Below are positions 43,289 to 55,948 of a stretch of DNA of 64,000 nt, in pieces. The position numbers were made by a program, and so were the translations under genes. This DNA is from Botryosphaeria dothidea (lineage: Eukaryota > Ascomycota > Dothideomycetes > Botryosphaeriales > Botryosphaeriaceae). The stretch is from the NCBI GenBank assembly GCA_011503125.2, contig WWBZ02000001.1, positions 3,162,001 through 3,226,000 on the forward strand, given 5' to 3'. Under the pieces are notes generated by a model that did no database searches, had not been told where the DNA came from, and was given only the letters and a program-made list of their open reading frames with translations. Within the stretch, counting starts at the first letter, position 1. Every line of letters begins with the position of its first letter.

Positions 43289-46200
43289 AAGTTCCGCGAC
43301 TGCGCCACCCCTCGCGGTTCTGGGCCCGCCCCCCCCTCGGCCGATCCTACGCAGGTTCACAAGGTTTTGCGACGAGGGTGAGAAGCGGCCGACCCGAGGA
43401 CCTGGAAATTCATCTTTTCGCGTTTTCCCGACCTGGATTGCGGCCGATGCGTGTCTCAGGCACGACAGCGTGGTCTGGTATACGACGATCAGCGCGACCG
43501 CGACCTGCTTCTACTGCTACTTCTCGCTCGTAAAGCGTATACGTATGGAGTTTGGGGATACTTTAATCATGCATGAATTTGAGCTTTTGCTCGGATATCG
43601 GATAGCAGTGTCCTCCGGCGGTGCAGCAATAAATTTAGGACAAAAATTGGCAACTCTATTCTTTTCTTTCTCCTCCCTCGCCTTTTCGTGCTCGAGTAGC
43701 GGTGGTGTCACTTCAAGGAACATGGCTGGCACGGATATTGCAACCTCAAGCATGGAATAAACAGCCAATTCTTTCTCGGGGAGATGCAATGGAAATTCTG
43801 GATTGGTCCACAAGGCCCAGCATCAAAGCACGTGAAAGTTTTTTTTTTAAGCTTCATGGATTCTTACCGAGGCAGGCCAGCCACTCGCATCCTGTTCCTG
43901 AGAAGAAATTTGTGCTATCCTCATCTCACGAATCACCAATGGCAATTTGTCAACGCTGTGCGTGAACGATACGTACCGGCGCAACAGAATCTTCATTCGA
44001 TTGGGGGCTTTGGGCGTGGAATCACCTCGTGGTGGTCAAGCATGCTCGGCACGGATCACGAGCTTGAGAAAAACCTTTTGCTCTTCCTGAGGAGAACGAA
44101 TCAGAAAAAGATGTTTTTTTTAATGTGAGCCTTGTAATGCGCATCGGATTAGTAGTTCCAACAGCTGTCGCGTGCTACGATATTGAGTTTTAGTGTTTTT
44201 TGCTTTGATCTCGGCTGTGGTAGTCGGCACGTGTGTATTACCAAGGAGGGCAATGGGGTAGAGGAGTTATTGCTGTCAACCGAGTTTGCTTATTGCCAAC
44301 GGAAATGGTTGCCTGATGCAGATGGGGGACGTTGCGTCGCATATTGAGCCTGCGTAATTTGCTCACGTTGCCCTCGCAGATGAAGCATGATGAAGGATTA
44401 GTGCGCGCATTGATTGATGAGCAGATGAAGAAATGGAGCTTTCCGTCGGAGATGGGGTCGGAAGGTCCACCGATGGAATGGTCATGGTTATTCTTGATCC
44501 TCAGTCTTTCGACATGCAGCGGAACCGCCTGATACTTGCTGTGTGTATCGCAGCAATGCAAAAATGCAATACAAGCGCTTGTCATTGCGAAATGGACGTC
44601 TAGTCGCGGGCAAGCGCATCAAAAGAATAAGAAAAGTAAAGGTTTCGTCAGCCTCTATCAAAGAGAAACAGAAAAAGGAACAAAACTGAAGCGAGTAAAA
44701 AACGATAAAGTATATGCAACGTGCTTTTGTGGGGGCGTGAAAAGTCCTGCATACAGCAGGCTGCCATTTGTCACTCGATTCGCCGGACGGTTGAAATGAC
44801 AGGAGACCCTTGGGCAGGGATTTTTCTGTGTCCTCGGTTCGCGGCACGAAAAAGTCACGTTGGGCGACAATTGACAGGACCCTTCTTCTCCTGCGGAGCA
44901 GCAGACAAGGTTTTGTGTTGACGTTATGCTGAAATAATTAGGCTTCCTGTTTGTCTTTCCGATGTTCTATCGCACGAATCGGAGCGCGTGAATATCATTG
45001 TCTGAGATTCTCGTATTTTCCGAACGCCGGCCCTAGGGAGGATTGAGTGGAGAGGGTGGAGCAACTGGCGTTCTCGTCCTCCATTGCATGGTTTTCATCG
45101 CACTGAAAGCGTACAGATCAACATATTCAATATCATCGCGCCATCAAGTTATCACGTTTCTATTGTACAGTCAGCTAAGCGGAAGATGCCTTGCAATTAC
45201 CTTCGGCCGAACCTCGTCTTGATCTGGCCAACCGGTACACCTTTTTTTTCCCACCCATCTGTATGAGCCGCGGGCGATAGACTGCAGGGACGGAGCTCGA
45301 TAGCCTACCGTCCACACATAACGCGTACGAGGCACGAGCTCACGGCTACAGCTCTCCTATCCAGTCATCGGCTCCGCGGCTGTCAGAGTAAAACAAAAGT
45401 GGAGTGGGCAATAGCGCATCTAGTGTAGCAGCGTATGTGAGAAGAGAAAAGACCGAACAGAAAAAGTATACAATAGTGCTGTCAACTACGGACGCCTGGT
45501 ACTATGGACCGGGCACCGCCTTATTCAACAACAGCAGTCGTGACCGGTGCCTTGGCCTCGGTTGTATGTGCAGGAAGAAAAACAAGAAAAAACGCCATCG
45601 TGCTGTGTCTGATCGGGCAATCCCGTGTTCGTCGGCCCCAGCTGCATTTCGCCTTTTCGCATGCTCGTCTTCCGGCTTTTGTTCTCGCCTCTTGCCGCTC
45701 GCTCATGCCGCGTATCCTCGTGGCCGCGACGGTCGCAATTGTGTCCCCTGCCCAGGATGCGTATGTGGTAATGCCGGTGGGCAGGGCAGGGCTGCGCTAC
45801 AGGCTCGGCCTCACCCACCATGACGGCATCGGGGCGGGACGGGGTACGGGCAAAGAAAACGGCATGAAGGATCCCCGATGCATTCAGGCACAAATGGGGA
45901 TGATGCGCTGCAAGCGCGGCACATAGGGCTGGCGAAGACGCGGCACAGACGCTGGAGAAGAAACAAGGCACTTACGTCCGGAGATGGATGAACATGATGT
46001 GAAGATAAACGTGAAGAGTCGTCTGTATGGTCAGGATGTGGCAGGATGAATAGGCTAGCCACATCCGATGTATGTACTGTACACGTACCCGAGACTGGTA
46101 GGCGGGATGCATCGTGGGTTGTAGCTGTGCGTTGTTCCCAGCAGCGGTACCCGGCAAAATGAAAATGTTGAGCGAGGATCATCGTCAGGCTTCGGCTGCG

Positions 46201-49200
46201 CGGATCATCCGCTGATTCGCACGTGCACGCGCGCTCTCTCTCTCGACTTCGACTGATACTTTTGCTGCATGAGGAAGAAGGAATGAGATATTGGGCGGTG
46301 AGGCTTTGAACGCGAGGCGAGCAAACCGGTAGGCGGAGGTGACCACTATCATCCGAGACTTGCTTTTTTGGCGCGTCCACGCGGTTAGTTCCTTACGCGG
46401 ATGCTCGCGGTACGTACCTCGAGTCGCGCAGAACTATTCGCTGGCGTGCGGGGAAGGAGCGCTTTTGGCATTTGCTTTTTTCACGCGCTCACCTCACAAA
46501 TGCGTGATGAGGATTCCCAATCAGAGCGTCTGCTGGGAAGATGCCCGTAAGATGCTGAGCGTTGGAGCTTTTCGACGACTGACATGCCACATACACCCAA
46601 GGCTCGGCAGGGACGATGTGTAAGGATGAAATCGAGTAAGGCACACCGAGGCGGCCCAGCCCGCGGTTCAGGCCGTCGACTGCGCTGACCGGAAGCAACG
46701 GTGCAAAAGGCTGATCGGGAAAGGTGCCAAACATGGCAGGCACCAAAGCGGTAGGAAGCGGCAGAGAGAACAAGGTTGATGCCTTGCGTTGCGGATCAAT
46801 CAGAGCGGCTGGCGATCCCGCTCAAGCCGCGCCTGGCAAAGAGGTCAGTCTTTACGGAATAGGGGAAAGAGGAGATCGGAAGGGAAGGATAGCTGAAGTT
46901 TGTATGACGGTAGCGAGATTACGAGCGGGACAAAGTGGACAGAAGGTGATGAAGGTGAGGATTGTGGGAGCACACAGGGAGGCGCAAGAAGTTCGCTTAG
47001 GCAGCTGCAAATAAGAGCCGCTAACGGCATCGAGTATGGCGGGCCTGGCCATGGTCAGAATCGGGATGTGTTGAGGGAGGCACTGCAGACCTCTCGAGGC
47101 GTTCATGTGGGCGTCTATACCGTGTCGGAGTATGGAAATTATCCTCTGGGTGCACTGGCTATTCGCGCTCGTTGCGGTGCAGCAGGGTACAAGGTTGGCG
47201 CGCAGGTCGCTTAACCTACATGGTCCTGTTGATACAACGGCGTGAATGGTAAACGCGTCCTCCACATCCAAACACACCTTCGCACACGCGATCCTCGTGC
47301 TTGTCGCATCCAGCGAGCTGACGGACACTGCCTGCCAGCCATATCATCTGAGCCGCGTGGGGTCGATGCGCGGTACCTCTCAACTCTACACCTGGACAAC
47401 GAGATAACCGTAGCTCCACATCTAGTTCTTCGCCCGGCGCAACTGTAATGCTGACTGGCCTACCGCTTCTGCGACGACCTAGTCTCCACGGACGCTGCCA
47501 GCGCAGACCCTTATGGTGAAGTCTGAAGAAGCTGACATACATATCTCCGTCGGCGGACTAGGTGCAAAGAGTCAACAACTCTAAAGGGGTATCGCGTGAA
47601 CGCGGAATTGCCCCCAAATTTCCGCGATGAGCAGACAGGGGCATCGCGCAGGATGAGTGCAGAGCTTTGGTGCAGGTTACAAGCTCCAATGGAGCACTGC
47701 GCTCTTGGCCATGCGAAGTAAAGACCCCCGGGATGGTTCCTGGCAAACCGCCGTTTGGCTAGACCAGCACGTGTCTGCCAGTCGGTTGCATGTTACCTGG
47801 CTTGGCTGGCCACAGGGCAGCAAACACGTGAGAGAAAGACGTGTCGGAGCTGTTCTTTCGGTCAAGCCATGACCACGTGTGTCAAGTCGGGTGCTGCAAA
47901 CGCAGCAGCAGGAAGATAAGTAGCTTGTATCCCATAGGTACAGAGGCACCTATCCGGACTGGGGCGTTGTCTGCAGGCAGGAATCCGCAACAGCGGTGCT
48001 CACCGACTGTTGAGATATGCGAGATGCACCCCCCGTCCCCCGCTGCCCGCACGATGGGACGGGTGCTCTGTGCAGCGGGCGTGCGATCTCGGAACAGCGC
48101 AGCCGGCCCAAAAGTGGCCGAGGGAACCAGATCCGATGCACGTTGAAGCGTTGACGACATGGCCGGCGAGACGCGCGGAGACCGGGCCCATTCTCGCGCG
48201 CGCTAGCCCTTGGGATCCTCCGAGCTACGGGCGACTCTGGCTAGCATAGGCGATCGTCTGGGCGAGCCTGTTCTGTCGTCATGGACCGTGGGTCTTTGCG
48301 GCGGTGTTCTTATGCGTGGAGCTGGGCTGGTACGCTTGCTAATTCTCGATCAGGTAGATCCTGGCAGCTGCAACGTCGGCAGCTGGCAGACGGGAGAAGC
48401 AGAAAGGGACTCAGGGAAAAAAGGCAAAGGGGCCGCGCGCGAACCACGGGCGCTGGCCAACGGCGCTTCGCCACCACGGAGCGGCAGAGAGTCGGGGCAG
48501 AGCATGCATCGCGAGAAGACGGCACCTGTTGGCTCTGACAGTGCAGGAACCCGCGCGCGAGAGCGTTGAGGAAGAGCAGGACGCGGCTTGGATTCGCTGG
48601 CAAGAGCAGTGGGCGGTTCCTGGCAGGGATCCAGCATCGCTCCGACGTGGCCGGGAGGCACTGTGCGTGGAAGAACCTGGGACTGAGCGAGCCCAGGCCG
48701 GGCAGTGGGACAGCAGCAGTGTGGCTTGCCAGGGACACGACCAATGGGCAGGCGCAACGGCTCCGGGCAGCGCATCCCCGACCGGCCCAACGGCGAGCTT
48801 TGCTAGGTTTCGCCGCGCGGTGACGAGCGTGGAGGCGTTGGCCTCAGGCAGCGGGCATGATTTTCAATGCGAAACCCGCCAGCGACCCAGGGCCGTGGGC
48901 GGGCAGCGCCCCACTGCGCAGGCGTAAAGCGACGACACCCCAGAGCGCAAAAGCAACACAGCTTCGCTTTTGCGCGCGCGAGGCCTGACGTAAAACGTCG
49001 CCGCGGCCAGATCCCGGCGCGCCTGGGTTCCACGGCAACTGGGATGGGCAGAGTTTTGCGCCCACGAGCGCAGCCGAAGCGAGGGCCGTTGGTATGACGA
49101 GCGGGGAAGGCAGCTCCCGCAGCGAGTCATTTTTGGCTTCGAAAATTCTTCCTGGGTGGAGCTGCGAGCAGCCGTGACCTGCTCTCTCAGTCAGCCTGAG

Positions 49201-50049
49201 GGCGCCGCTTTGGGAGAGCTGGCTCGGGCTGGGGGGCAGGGGAGGCTGGCCTCATCGCAGCGCGCATCGCGTGTCCGGGCTGGGCGTGGAGGCTGCAGGG
49301 CCGGGCTGGCTGGCGGCGCGCTGGCGCATGTGCAGGCGGGCCGCCCGCGGTGCTGCTGCTGGCGAGGGTGGTGGGAGTGGGCACGGCAGCCGCTGCGCCT
49401 GGGCAAGCGTTTTTGACGGATGCGCGAGGGCCCATGCCGCCGGTGCAGGTGGGCGGAGGGAGTGTGTGTGATGAGGGTGAGCGCGCGCCGTGACTTAATC
49501 ATGAGCAGCCGCTGCCCAGCTGCCCGTGAGAGCACACCTGCCAGCAGACAAATGCCCGCCTGTGCCCACCCCGATCCCGTCCACTCACAGCGTCGCTCGC
49601 TCTCGTCCCAAAATTCGCCCTCACGCCCCAAGCACGCCCAATCCCCCGCCGCTCGCTCGCTTGCCCGCCCGCCAGCTGTCTCGCCCAGCGTCCGCTTCCA
49701 GTGCGCTCTGCGCCCGCCGACGCCTCGCTGCCGCTCCTGACTGAGTCCGCACCGGGTGAGTGTGACGCCCGTCTCACGTGCCGCTAGCAGCCCCGGCTGT
49801 TGCTGACCGGGTTCGTCCAGCCGCGCACCATAAACAAATCTGTCAGCGACGTGGTCTGCTAGAATTCGTGCCACCCTCGCTCTCCTCGCGCCTACGCCAC
49901 TGCGTTGCAGTCACCTCCGGCGCCCGTTCAACTTGATGCCCAGCTCCTCTGCCTGCCCGCAAGGAGCCGCGAACCTCTATCTTTCCATTTAAGTGGTGAT
50001 GGGAGCCCGGTAGCACTCCACCAGAGCCGCCGACCCGCCGTCTACCACA
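43289..50049. other. 6.8-kb region without a supported gene
   Basis: The first part (43.3-47 kb) has mixed composition with only short open frames. From about 48.2 to 50.0 kb the sequence is strongly GC-rich, and several frames stay open on both strands (up to 227 codons at 49191-49874 minus) without recognisable protein. The last 500 nt are C-rich and probably belong to the promoter and leader of the gene at 50050. Confidence 0.5.
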
Positions 50050-51717
50050 ATGCGCGACATCAAGCCGCTCATGCTTCCAAAGCTGGCCGCTGTCAGGAAC
50101 CCTCAGGCCGACTCCCCCACCTGTGACGAGCGCTATCCCGACTCGTCCTTCTCCGCTTCCGAATGCTCCACACCATTGAGCCAGACTTTTTCTACCATCG
50201 ACCATGTCCGCCATTCCAGCTCCCTTTCCTCGCTCTCCTCCTCTCCTCCGTCCTCGCACGAGCACCTGGACAGCATGACCTCATCCAGCAAACTGCCACG
50301 CCTGCCCGAGGATCCCATGGAGGGCCCGTTCGCCTCGGACCTGGACGATGACGAGGAAATCGAGGGCAAGCTCGGCTCCTGGTGTCTGTGCAGTACGTTG
50401 CCCCGTGCTACGCCGGTCTCTTCGCTTGCTAACGTGGTCACAGGTGTTGCGGAAGGCTGCCCGCACGGCGCCAGCAGGACGTCGACTTCAACCCCCAGCT
50501 TAGCCAGCCCTGCTTTCGAGTTCGCCGACAACCCATTCGGCGACGACGGAGAGTCCAGGTCCCTGCCCCGCCGCCGGAGGTCTGGAGATTCCCCTGCAAG
50601 CATTGCGTCGCGTGTTGGCGAGCGATTCCCATCTCTCACGCGAAAGTGGAAAGATCGCAGGACCACCTCCGGCTTGTCCAGAGAGACCACGCGCGCATCC
50701 ACTCCGTCGGGTGGTCGTTCGAGCCGAGCTTCCTCAACAGCTGGATCCGTGATGCCTCCTTCTGTGAACACCAGCCAGACTGAACTTCCCCAAAGCCCAG
50801 CCAGGTCATTTGTTGAGCATGACGACGAGCGCACCCCCACCTCACCGGTTGACATCCTCCGCCCGGATGTGGAGACGGACCCAATTGATCGCGAAAGGCT
50901 CGCATCCACCCCCTTGCTACCGCCTTTGATGTGCGGTCAGCTTGCATCGTCGGAGAAGAACTGGCAATCCCCGCTGCAGTCACCCACCGTTGCGGACTCC
51001 AACGCGACCTTCTCGGCGATGAACAGTCCATTGGGAACCCCACAGGCCCCCCACATGCAGACACCGCCGCTCTCTACGAAGCCTTCGATTGCTTCGTTCA
51101 GACATGGGCGACCCAGCCCGATGGTGCCGAGCTCGGACATCCCGCCAATGACGATCAGCGATGAGGATAGCGAGCAAGACGAATGGGCAGAAAAGCTTGG
51201 ACATGCAAACTTCACTATCCTGCCGAAGCCTTACAGGCCGGCGGTGTGTGATCGCGCTGCACGTCGCGAGCTCTTCACCAACTGGGAACTGGCACGTCTC
51301 AACTTCACCAAGCACCTCGTCCGCACCGGGGAACATTTCGGCGCGACGTCCAAGACTTATCGGCTGACGGAGCAGAAGTGGGCGGAGGTTGACAGCCAAT
51401 GGAAGAAGTTCCATGACTATGCGGTTGCATGCGCAGCCGAGGACGGGCTCGACTTCGCTACTGGCCCGACGCCCAGCGAGCCTCCGCCACTCATGACGCT
51501 GCCCGCGCTAGAAGACCCTAAGAAGCCCGGACAGTTTCCAAAGCTTGGCGACGAAGACATTGTCGGACCCATGGTTCAAGCAGCAGCACGGAATCTTCCG
51601 CGCAACCGCTCTTCCAAGAAGGCGAACTGGGTCAAGTTCTTCAGCGATATCAAGTCGCCCGGCACTTTCTTCGGGCGCTCGGCCCAGCCAGTCGGCGTCA
51701 GCGCCGGCTCGCGATAG
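50050..51717 (+). CDS. disordered fungal protein with a conserved C-terminal helical segment
   Basis: The frame is open from 50050, but a 51-nt in-frame intron (50393-50443, GTACGT ... GTCACAG with a GCTAAC branch site) is likely, giving 538 residues with WCLCSVAEG at the junction. Residues 1-380 are Ser/Pro/Thr-rich and disordered, with many SP/TP sites. A segment near residues 385-450 looks structured and is probably the conserved part: a cluster ending in AEKLGHANFTILPKPYRP, then ELFTNWELARLNFTKHL, and EQKWAEVDSQWKKFHDYA, which suggests amphipathic helices. The C-terminus is basic (NRSSKKANWVKFF). No known domain, membrane segment or signal is visible; I do not recognise a function. The start follows a long C-rich leader. 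Confidence 0.8.
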   Translation: MRDIKPLMLPKLAAVRNPQADSPTCDERYPDSSFSASECSTPLSQTFSTIDHVRHSSSLSSLSSSPPSSHEHLDSMTSSSKLPRLPEDPMEGPFASDLDDDEEIEGKLGSWCLCSTLPRATPVSSLANVVTGVAEGCPHGASRTSTSTPSLASPAFEFADNPFGDDGESRSLPRRRRSGDSPASIASRVGERFPSLTRKWKDRRTTSGLSRETTRASTPSGGRSSRASSTAGSVMPPSVNTSQTELPQSPARSFVEHDDERTPTSPVDILRPDVETDPIDRERLASTPLLPPLMCGQLASSEKNWQSPLQSPTVADSNATFSAMNSPLGTPQAPHMQTPPLSTKPSIASFRHGRPSPMVPSSDIPPMTISDEDSEQDEWAEKLGHANFTILPKPYRPAVCDRAARRELFTNWELARLNFTKHLVRTGEHFGATSKTYRLTEQKWAEVDSQWKKFHDYAVACAAEDGLDFATGPTPSEPPPLMTLPALEDPKKPGQFPKLGDEDIVGPMVQAAARNLPRNRSSKKANWVKFFSDIKSPGTFFGRSAQPVGVSAGSR

Positions 51718-54700
51718 TTGCACCTGCCATTTTCGGCATTCTTGAACCTCCGTTGCGATTGTAACTTTACAATTACACCATCTTACGAGGTACGACCGGA
51801 TACGACTCTGCACCCTAGTTTTTACTTCAGTCAGCTGCGTACAGCTGTAACGTTCCTTGACGACACGAATTTCATTTGTATCTGGGCGGCCATCTAGACG
51901 GTTTACACGGCAGATGAACGGCGCATTTCCACTGATGGTTATTGCCATCGGCTCGGGCGCAAAAAAGGAGTTCGCAAAAGTTTTTTGGATCACAAAAGCC
52001 GCGGTTCAAAAAGTCTTGCGAGTTTGTTTTTATTGGTGTTTGCGCGGATTACCCAAGCCGCGTTTCGTTTGTCTCTACGGTTGGAGTCTCAGTTGTTCTC
52101 GGCGGCTATACCCATCTTCAGACTCGTTCTTCAAAAGTTGAAGCGAGCGCATGGCGAAGCGCAGTCACATGTTTGGGCGGGTCGGAGTCACGCGTCTATT
52201 GAGGCAGTGTAACTCGGCTGCCCTTCGAAGTGTTTTTTGTATAATTATTATCGGGGGGCTACTATAGATGCCCCTTGCGGATACAGAGAGGCAAGACGGG
52301 GCACAGGACAGAGCAGCGGATGCTCAAGCCGCAGCGCCCGCCATATAGATCAGTGAACAGAAAATGGTAGCGCGATATGTACAGACAAAGGTCGAGACAC
52401 TTTCACCACATGATGTTTGCATCTGCTGTCACTACCTGCTACTACCTGGAAAAGGGTCGCTGCATGGACGGACCGTTTACGGAATCAGCTGCATGCCGGT
52501 ATCAAAGGGGTCCAAAGCAGGGAAAAGCAAAAAGGGACTCGTCAATCTCGTGATCGGCGATTTGTGTAACTGAGATATACTTTTGACTGCCGGCAGGATT
52601 GCATTGCATTGCAAGCCCGTTGCTTGCTGCTTGCTTGTTTGCCATTCTCCGCCTTCTTTGGGGTCTCCAACCTGCGGGCCTTTTCATTCTCTCTCCACTT
52701 CCATGGTGGTTGGTGGGAGAGAAATGCCCGAAGTGGAGTGATTTGTAGTCGAAGCAAAGCAGACGCAAGGCATCCAGTGTTTCTTTTTCCCCGGCTGCTG
52801 GTTGTGACTGGTGACACTTTCTGGCACTTTCCCTGCTCGCTGCATTTCTGCCCCTCTTTTCTGCCTGGAGACAGCGAAATATCTCACCACTGAGGACCGG
52901 CAGTCCGAAGTACCGGGTGGACCCCAGCCGCATGGGATTGTTACGTGCACTGCCTCCCCATGGGGCAGAAATTGTCGCTGCCCCACCGACTCGTTCCTCA
53001 TTCCCGTCCAACTCACCTGACATTGTCATCGACCGCATCCGAATGCGCTTTCTCACTCTTTCTCTTCCCTGCGCAGTGACCCGAGCAAAGATGATGCAGC
53101 CACCAGCACTGACCGCGCGCACCGAGCACCGCCCTTTGGTTGTCGTCATTGCGGAAGCTTGAACTCCACAAAAGTATTCTGGAACCCTTGAAACAAACGG
53201 GCGACGAGACACGTGGTAAAGAGTAAGGTTCATCCTTTTCTCATCCCTTGTTGCAGACCGCGTGAACAAAGATGGTTCGCAGCAACTGAACATGAGTCAA
53301 TGCCCGTTTCAGGCGAGGGGGGAGGGAAAAGAAATGCCAAGGTTCGTCACCCTTTCGGTGGCTTTACCTGCTGGTGTTGGTGCTGCGTTCGCACAGTATG
53401 CGGTGCAGTCGGCGGATGCTTCATGCACCCCGGCCCAAAAGTAGGTGGCCATGGTTTGTCTCAGATTCTTCCCTTTTTTTTCTTGCCCATTTTGCTTCTT
53501 CTGGTGGCTTGAGGCTGCTTCCGCCGTGCCTAAGTATTTCCGTCATCTTCAAGCTCTGGACCGACGAATGTTTCTCACCACTTGGTCACCTGGCGAACAT
53601 TCATGATGTATCCCTACCGGTGTGCAGGGAGCGCAATGATTCAGCCGTTTCTCAGCCTCCTTCACGTTATGCCCAATAAGTCCTCCCTTTGCTACTTCTG
53701 AGTCTATTCCTCGGCCGGAGGCTTCTCCGCTGAGACAATTCGGTCATCTTCAGGCGAGCGCAAGTATCCACATTACCGGTCCCGGACAGGCGCGAACAGA
53801 TCAGGTCCTAAGTTGTGGCGTCGGTTTTTCGCGACCAGGGCGGCGGGGAGTTGCCCGCCGCCCGGCCCAGAAACGCCTTCTTCCCTACGATGCAGGATCA
53901 GGGCTCACTCCGAAACACTGAGGGTCTCCGCCGAGATAGCAACGCATGGGCCAGCCGTTCACGATTTGAAGCCTTCTCCGTTGACGTCATGGCGAAGAGT
54001 ATGGCAACAGGGACCCTTTCCCCAAGAACAGGTCAGCAGGTGCTCTTGTCTCGAACTTGTCTGTCTCTTTTGGGTTTTTGGGTTTGCGCTTCCGAACGGA
54101 GGCCTTGCGGCTGAGTTGGGAAAGAAGGTTATTCCACGGAATGATGACGGTCGACGTGGGATATGGCGGAAACTTGTGAGTAAAGAGACCGAAAAGGCCA
54201 CGCATCGAGGCTCTGCGCTTCCCTTTGTCCTTTGGACCTTGATTTTTTCTTGCCCGGACTGTTTGTCTCGTCTCGAGGCCTGGAGGATGTGACGATCAGG
54301 CAGGCCTCGCGTGATCACGTTCCTTCTCAGAGTTCATGTCGTTTGTTGCCCTGTTCATCACCATCACTGTTTTGCTTGTTTTGCTCTGCTGCTACGACGT
54401 TGCATCGTCACCCTCGTCGCCAGGGAAGGGTCGGGAAAGTGTTCGGATTTCTTCAGCCGGGCTGGAGTAAAGAAAAATGGATCTCGGGACCGCTTGTCTC
54501 AGTCTGCTACAGAGCCTTCCTTTTCTTTCCCGCGCCGCCCAGAAGAAGAGGAAGAGGAAAAAAAAAATAAGCTTCCATCCACAGTATCCGAGGCTGACGA
54601 GGCGCCACATCATGTACGACGCCGTTTACAGTCAGCAGAAAATCCGGGTGAGAGAGCCGGCGGCTAGCTGGCCGGCCCCGGTTGCCGAGGAGAGCCGCCG

Positions 54701-55929
54701 TTCTGTGGTTGGAGAGTCCTGTACCGCAATGAGTTTCCTGTCCCCTTCACGTGGAAGCCGACGACGTCTGCACCCGTCAATACTCGCACAGAGTGATTTC
54801 GCCTATCCTCGTTACCAATGAACACGCGCTGTGTATTGCCAAAGAAACGGCTACTCTGATTAGGTACGTTACTTCTATTTAGCTTCGGAACCGGAGCGGT
54901 GGTAGTAACGCAGGTCCGCTTGCCATCACTCCTACTAGTACTATTTCGAAAAGGCAGTGTCGCTCTCGTACTCGGTTTCCCGTCATACTTTACACCCGCC
55001 AATGCGACGAGGAATGGGCATTGTGGCATTGTGGCACCTTGTACCCTCGAAAAATAAGGAACTTGGGATCCAATCCACGGTAGACGAGACCGAGTAATCC
55101 TGCTGATGCACACGCGCGTTGGTTGCCTACAAGATGACGACGGAGGTTCCAGACCGCTTGTACCTGCTCCGGTATCTGCCGATTACTTGAGGTGAGGTGA
55201 TTGGACCTTTTAGTGCTGAGGCATGCCTGATCCTCCAGGAATGTGTGCATATGCGTCTTTTGACTGGGTGGCCTTGCCTCGGTCTGGCCCGCCCACGGTC
55301 CGCGCGCGCTTCCGCTTTCTCCTGTACCGGCGCTCCGGTTGAGCCGCTGCCGGTCGTGGATGGTTTGTGGCTCGGCTAACCGGTATGTCGTACATGAGAG
55401 GGGCACGAGAAGGATTCTTGTGCGCCCTGTGTTCACTGTGTGTCTTGTGCGGTGCGCTGGTGGCAGGGGCTTGGGTTGGACGTTGTTGACGTTGATAAAT
55501 TCACTCTTCTCTCCAAAGGTCCGGTACGGGGTTGGCGGCTAGGTGCATGTGCAGATGCAAGTGGGAATTGGTTGAGTGGTGTTCGTGCGAGACTTGATGA
55601 AAAGCGAGCAGTGGCAATGGCTTAAACTAAGAGGTCTTTCTCGGAGACCGGAGGTCGAGTGTCCCTATCATGTGCTTCACTGTACTCCCCGAGATTCATG
55701 AGATACATATTGAATGACAAGGAAAGAAACAGAATATGCTGACAGAGGCGCAATTAAAAATAAACGGTATACTAGTGCATTGATCCTGAAATAATAATTT
55801 GGGGATCCGTAGGAATTCAGTGACTCAGTTTCCTTTTTAGAAACCCCTCGATTTCCTTGGTTGGAGTAAAAGAACTAATCAACTCTCACTCAAATTTTCT
55901 GGCCCGATAGGAGGATAGAAGTTGCACCA
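51718..55929. other. 4.2-kb region without a supported gene
   Basis: Follows the 3' UTR of the preceding gene. It has a TTGC-rich patch near 52595-52645 and an A/G-rich run near 54540-54570. A minus-strand open frame of 150 codons at 54664-55113 is the longest with balanced composition, but it matches nothing I recognise. The part from 55640 becomes AT-rich next to the pseudogene island. Confidence 0.5.
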
Positions 55930-55948
55930 CATCGTCAAAATCTCTAGC

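Noticed and set aside
48210..49874. Many long open frames on both strands, up to 227 codons
   Set aside because: GC-driven; products are Ala/Arg/Pro/Gly-rich, frames overlap on both strands, and none shows family motifs.
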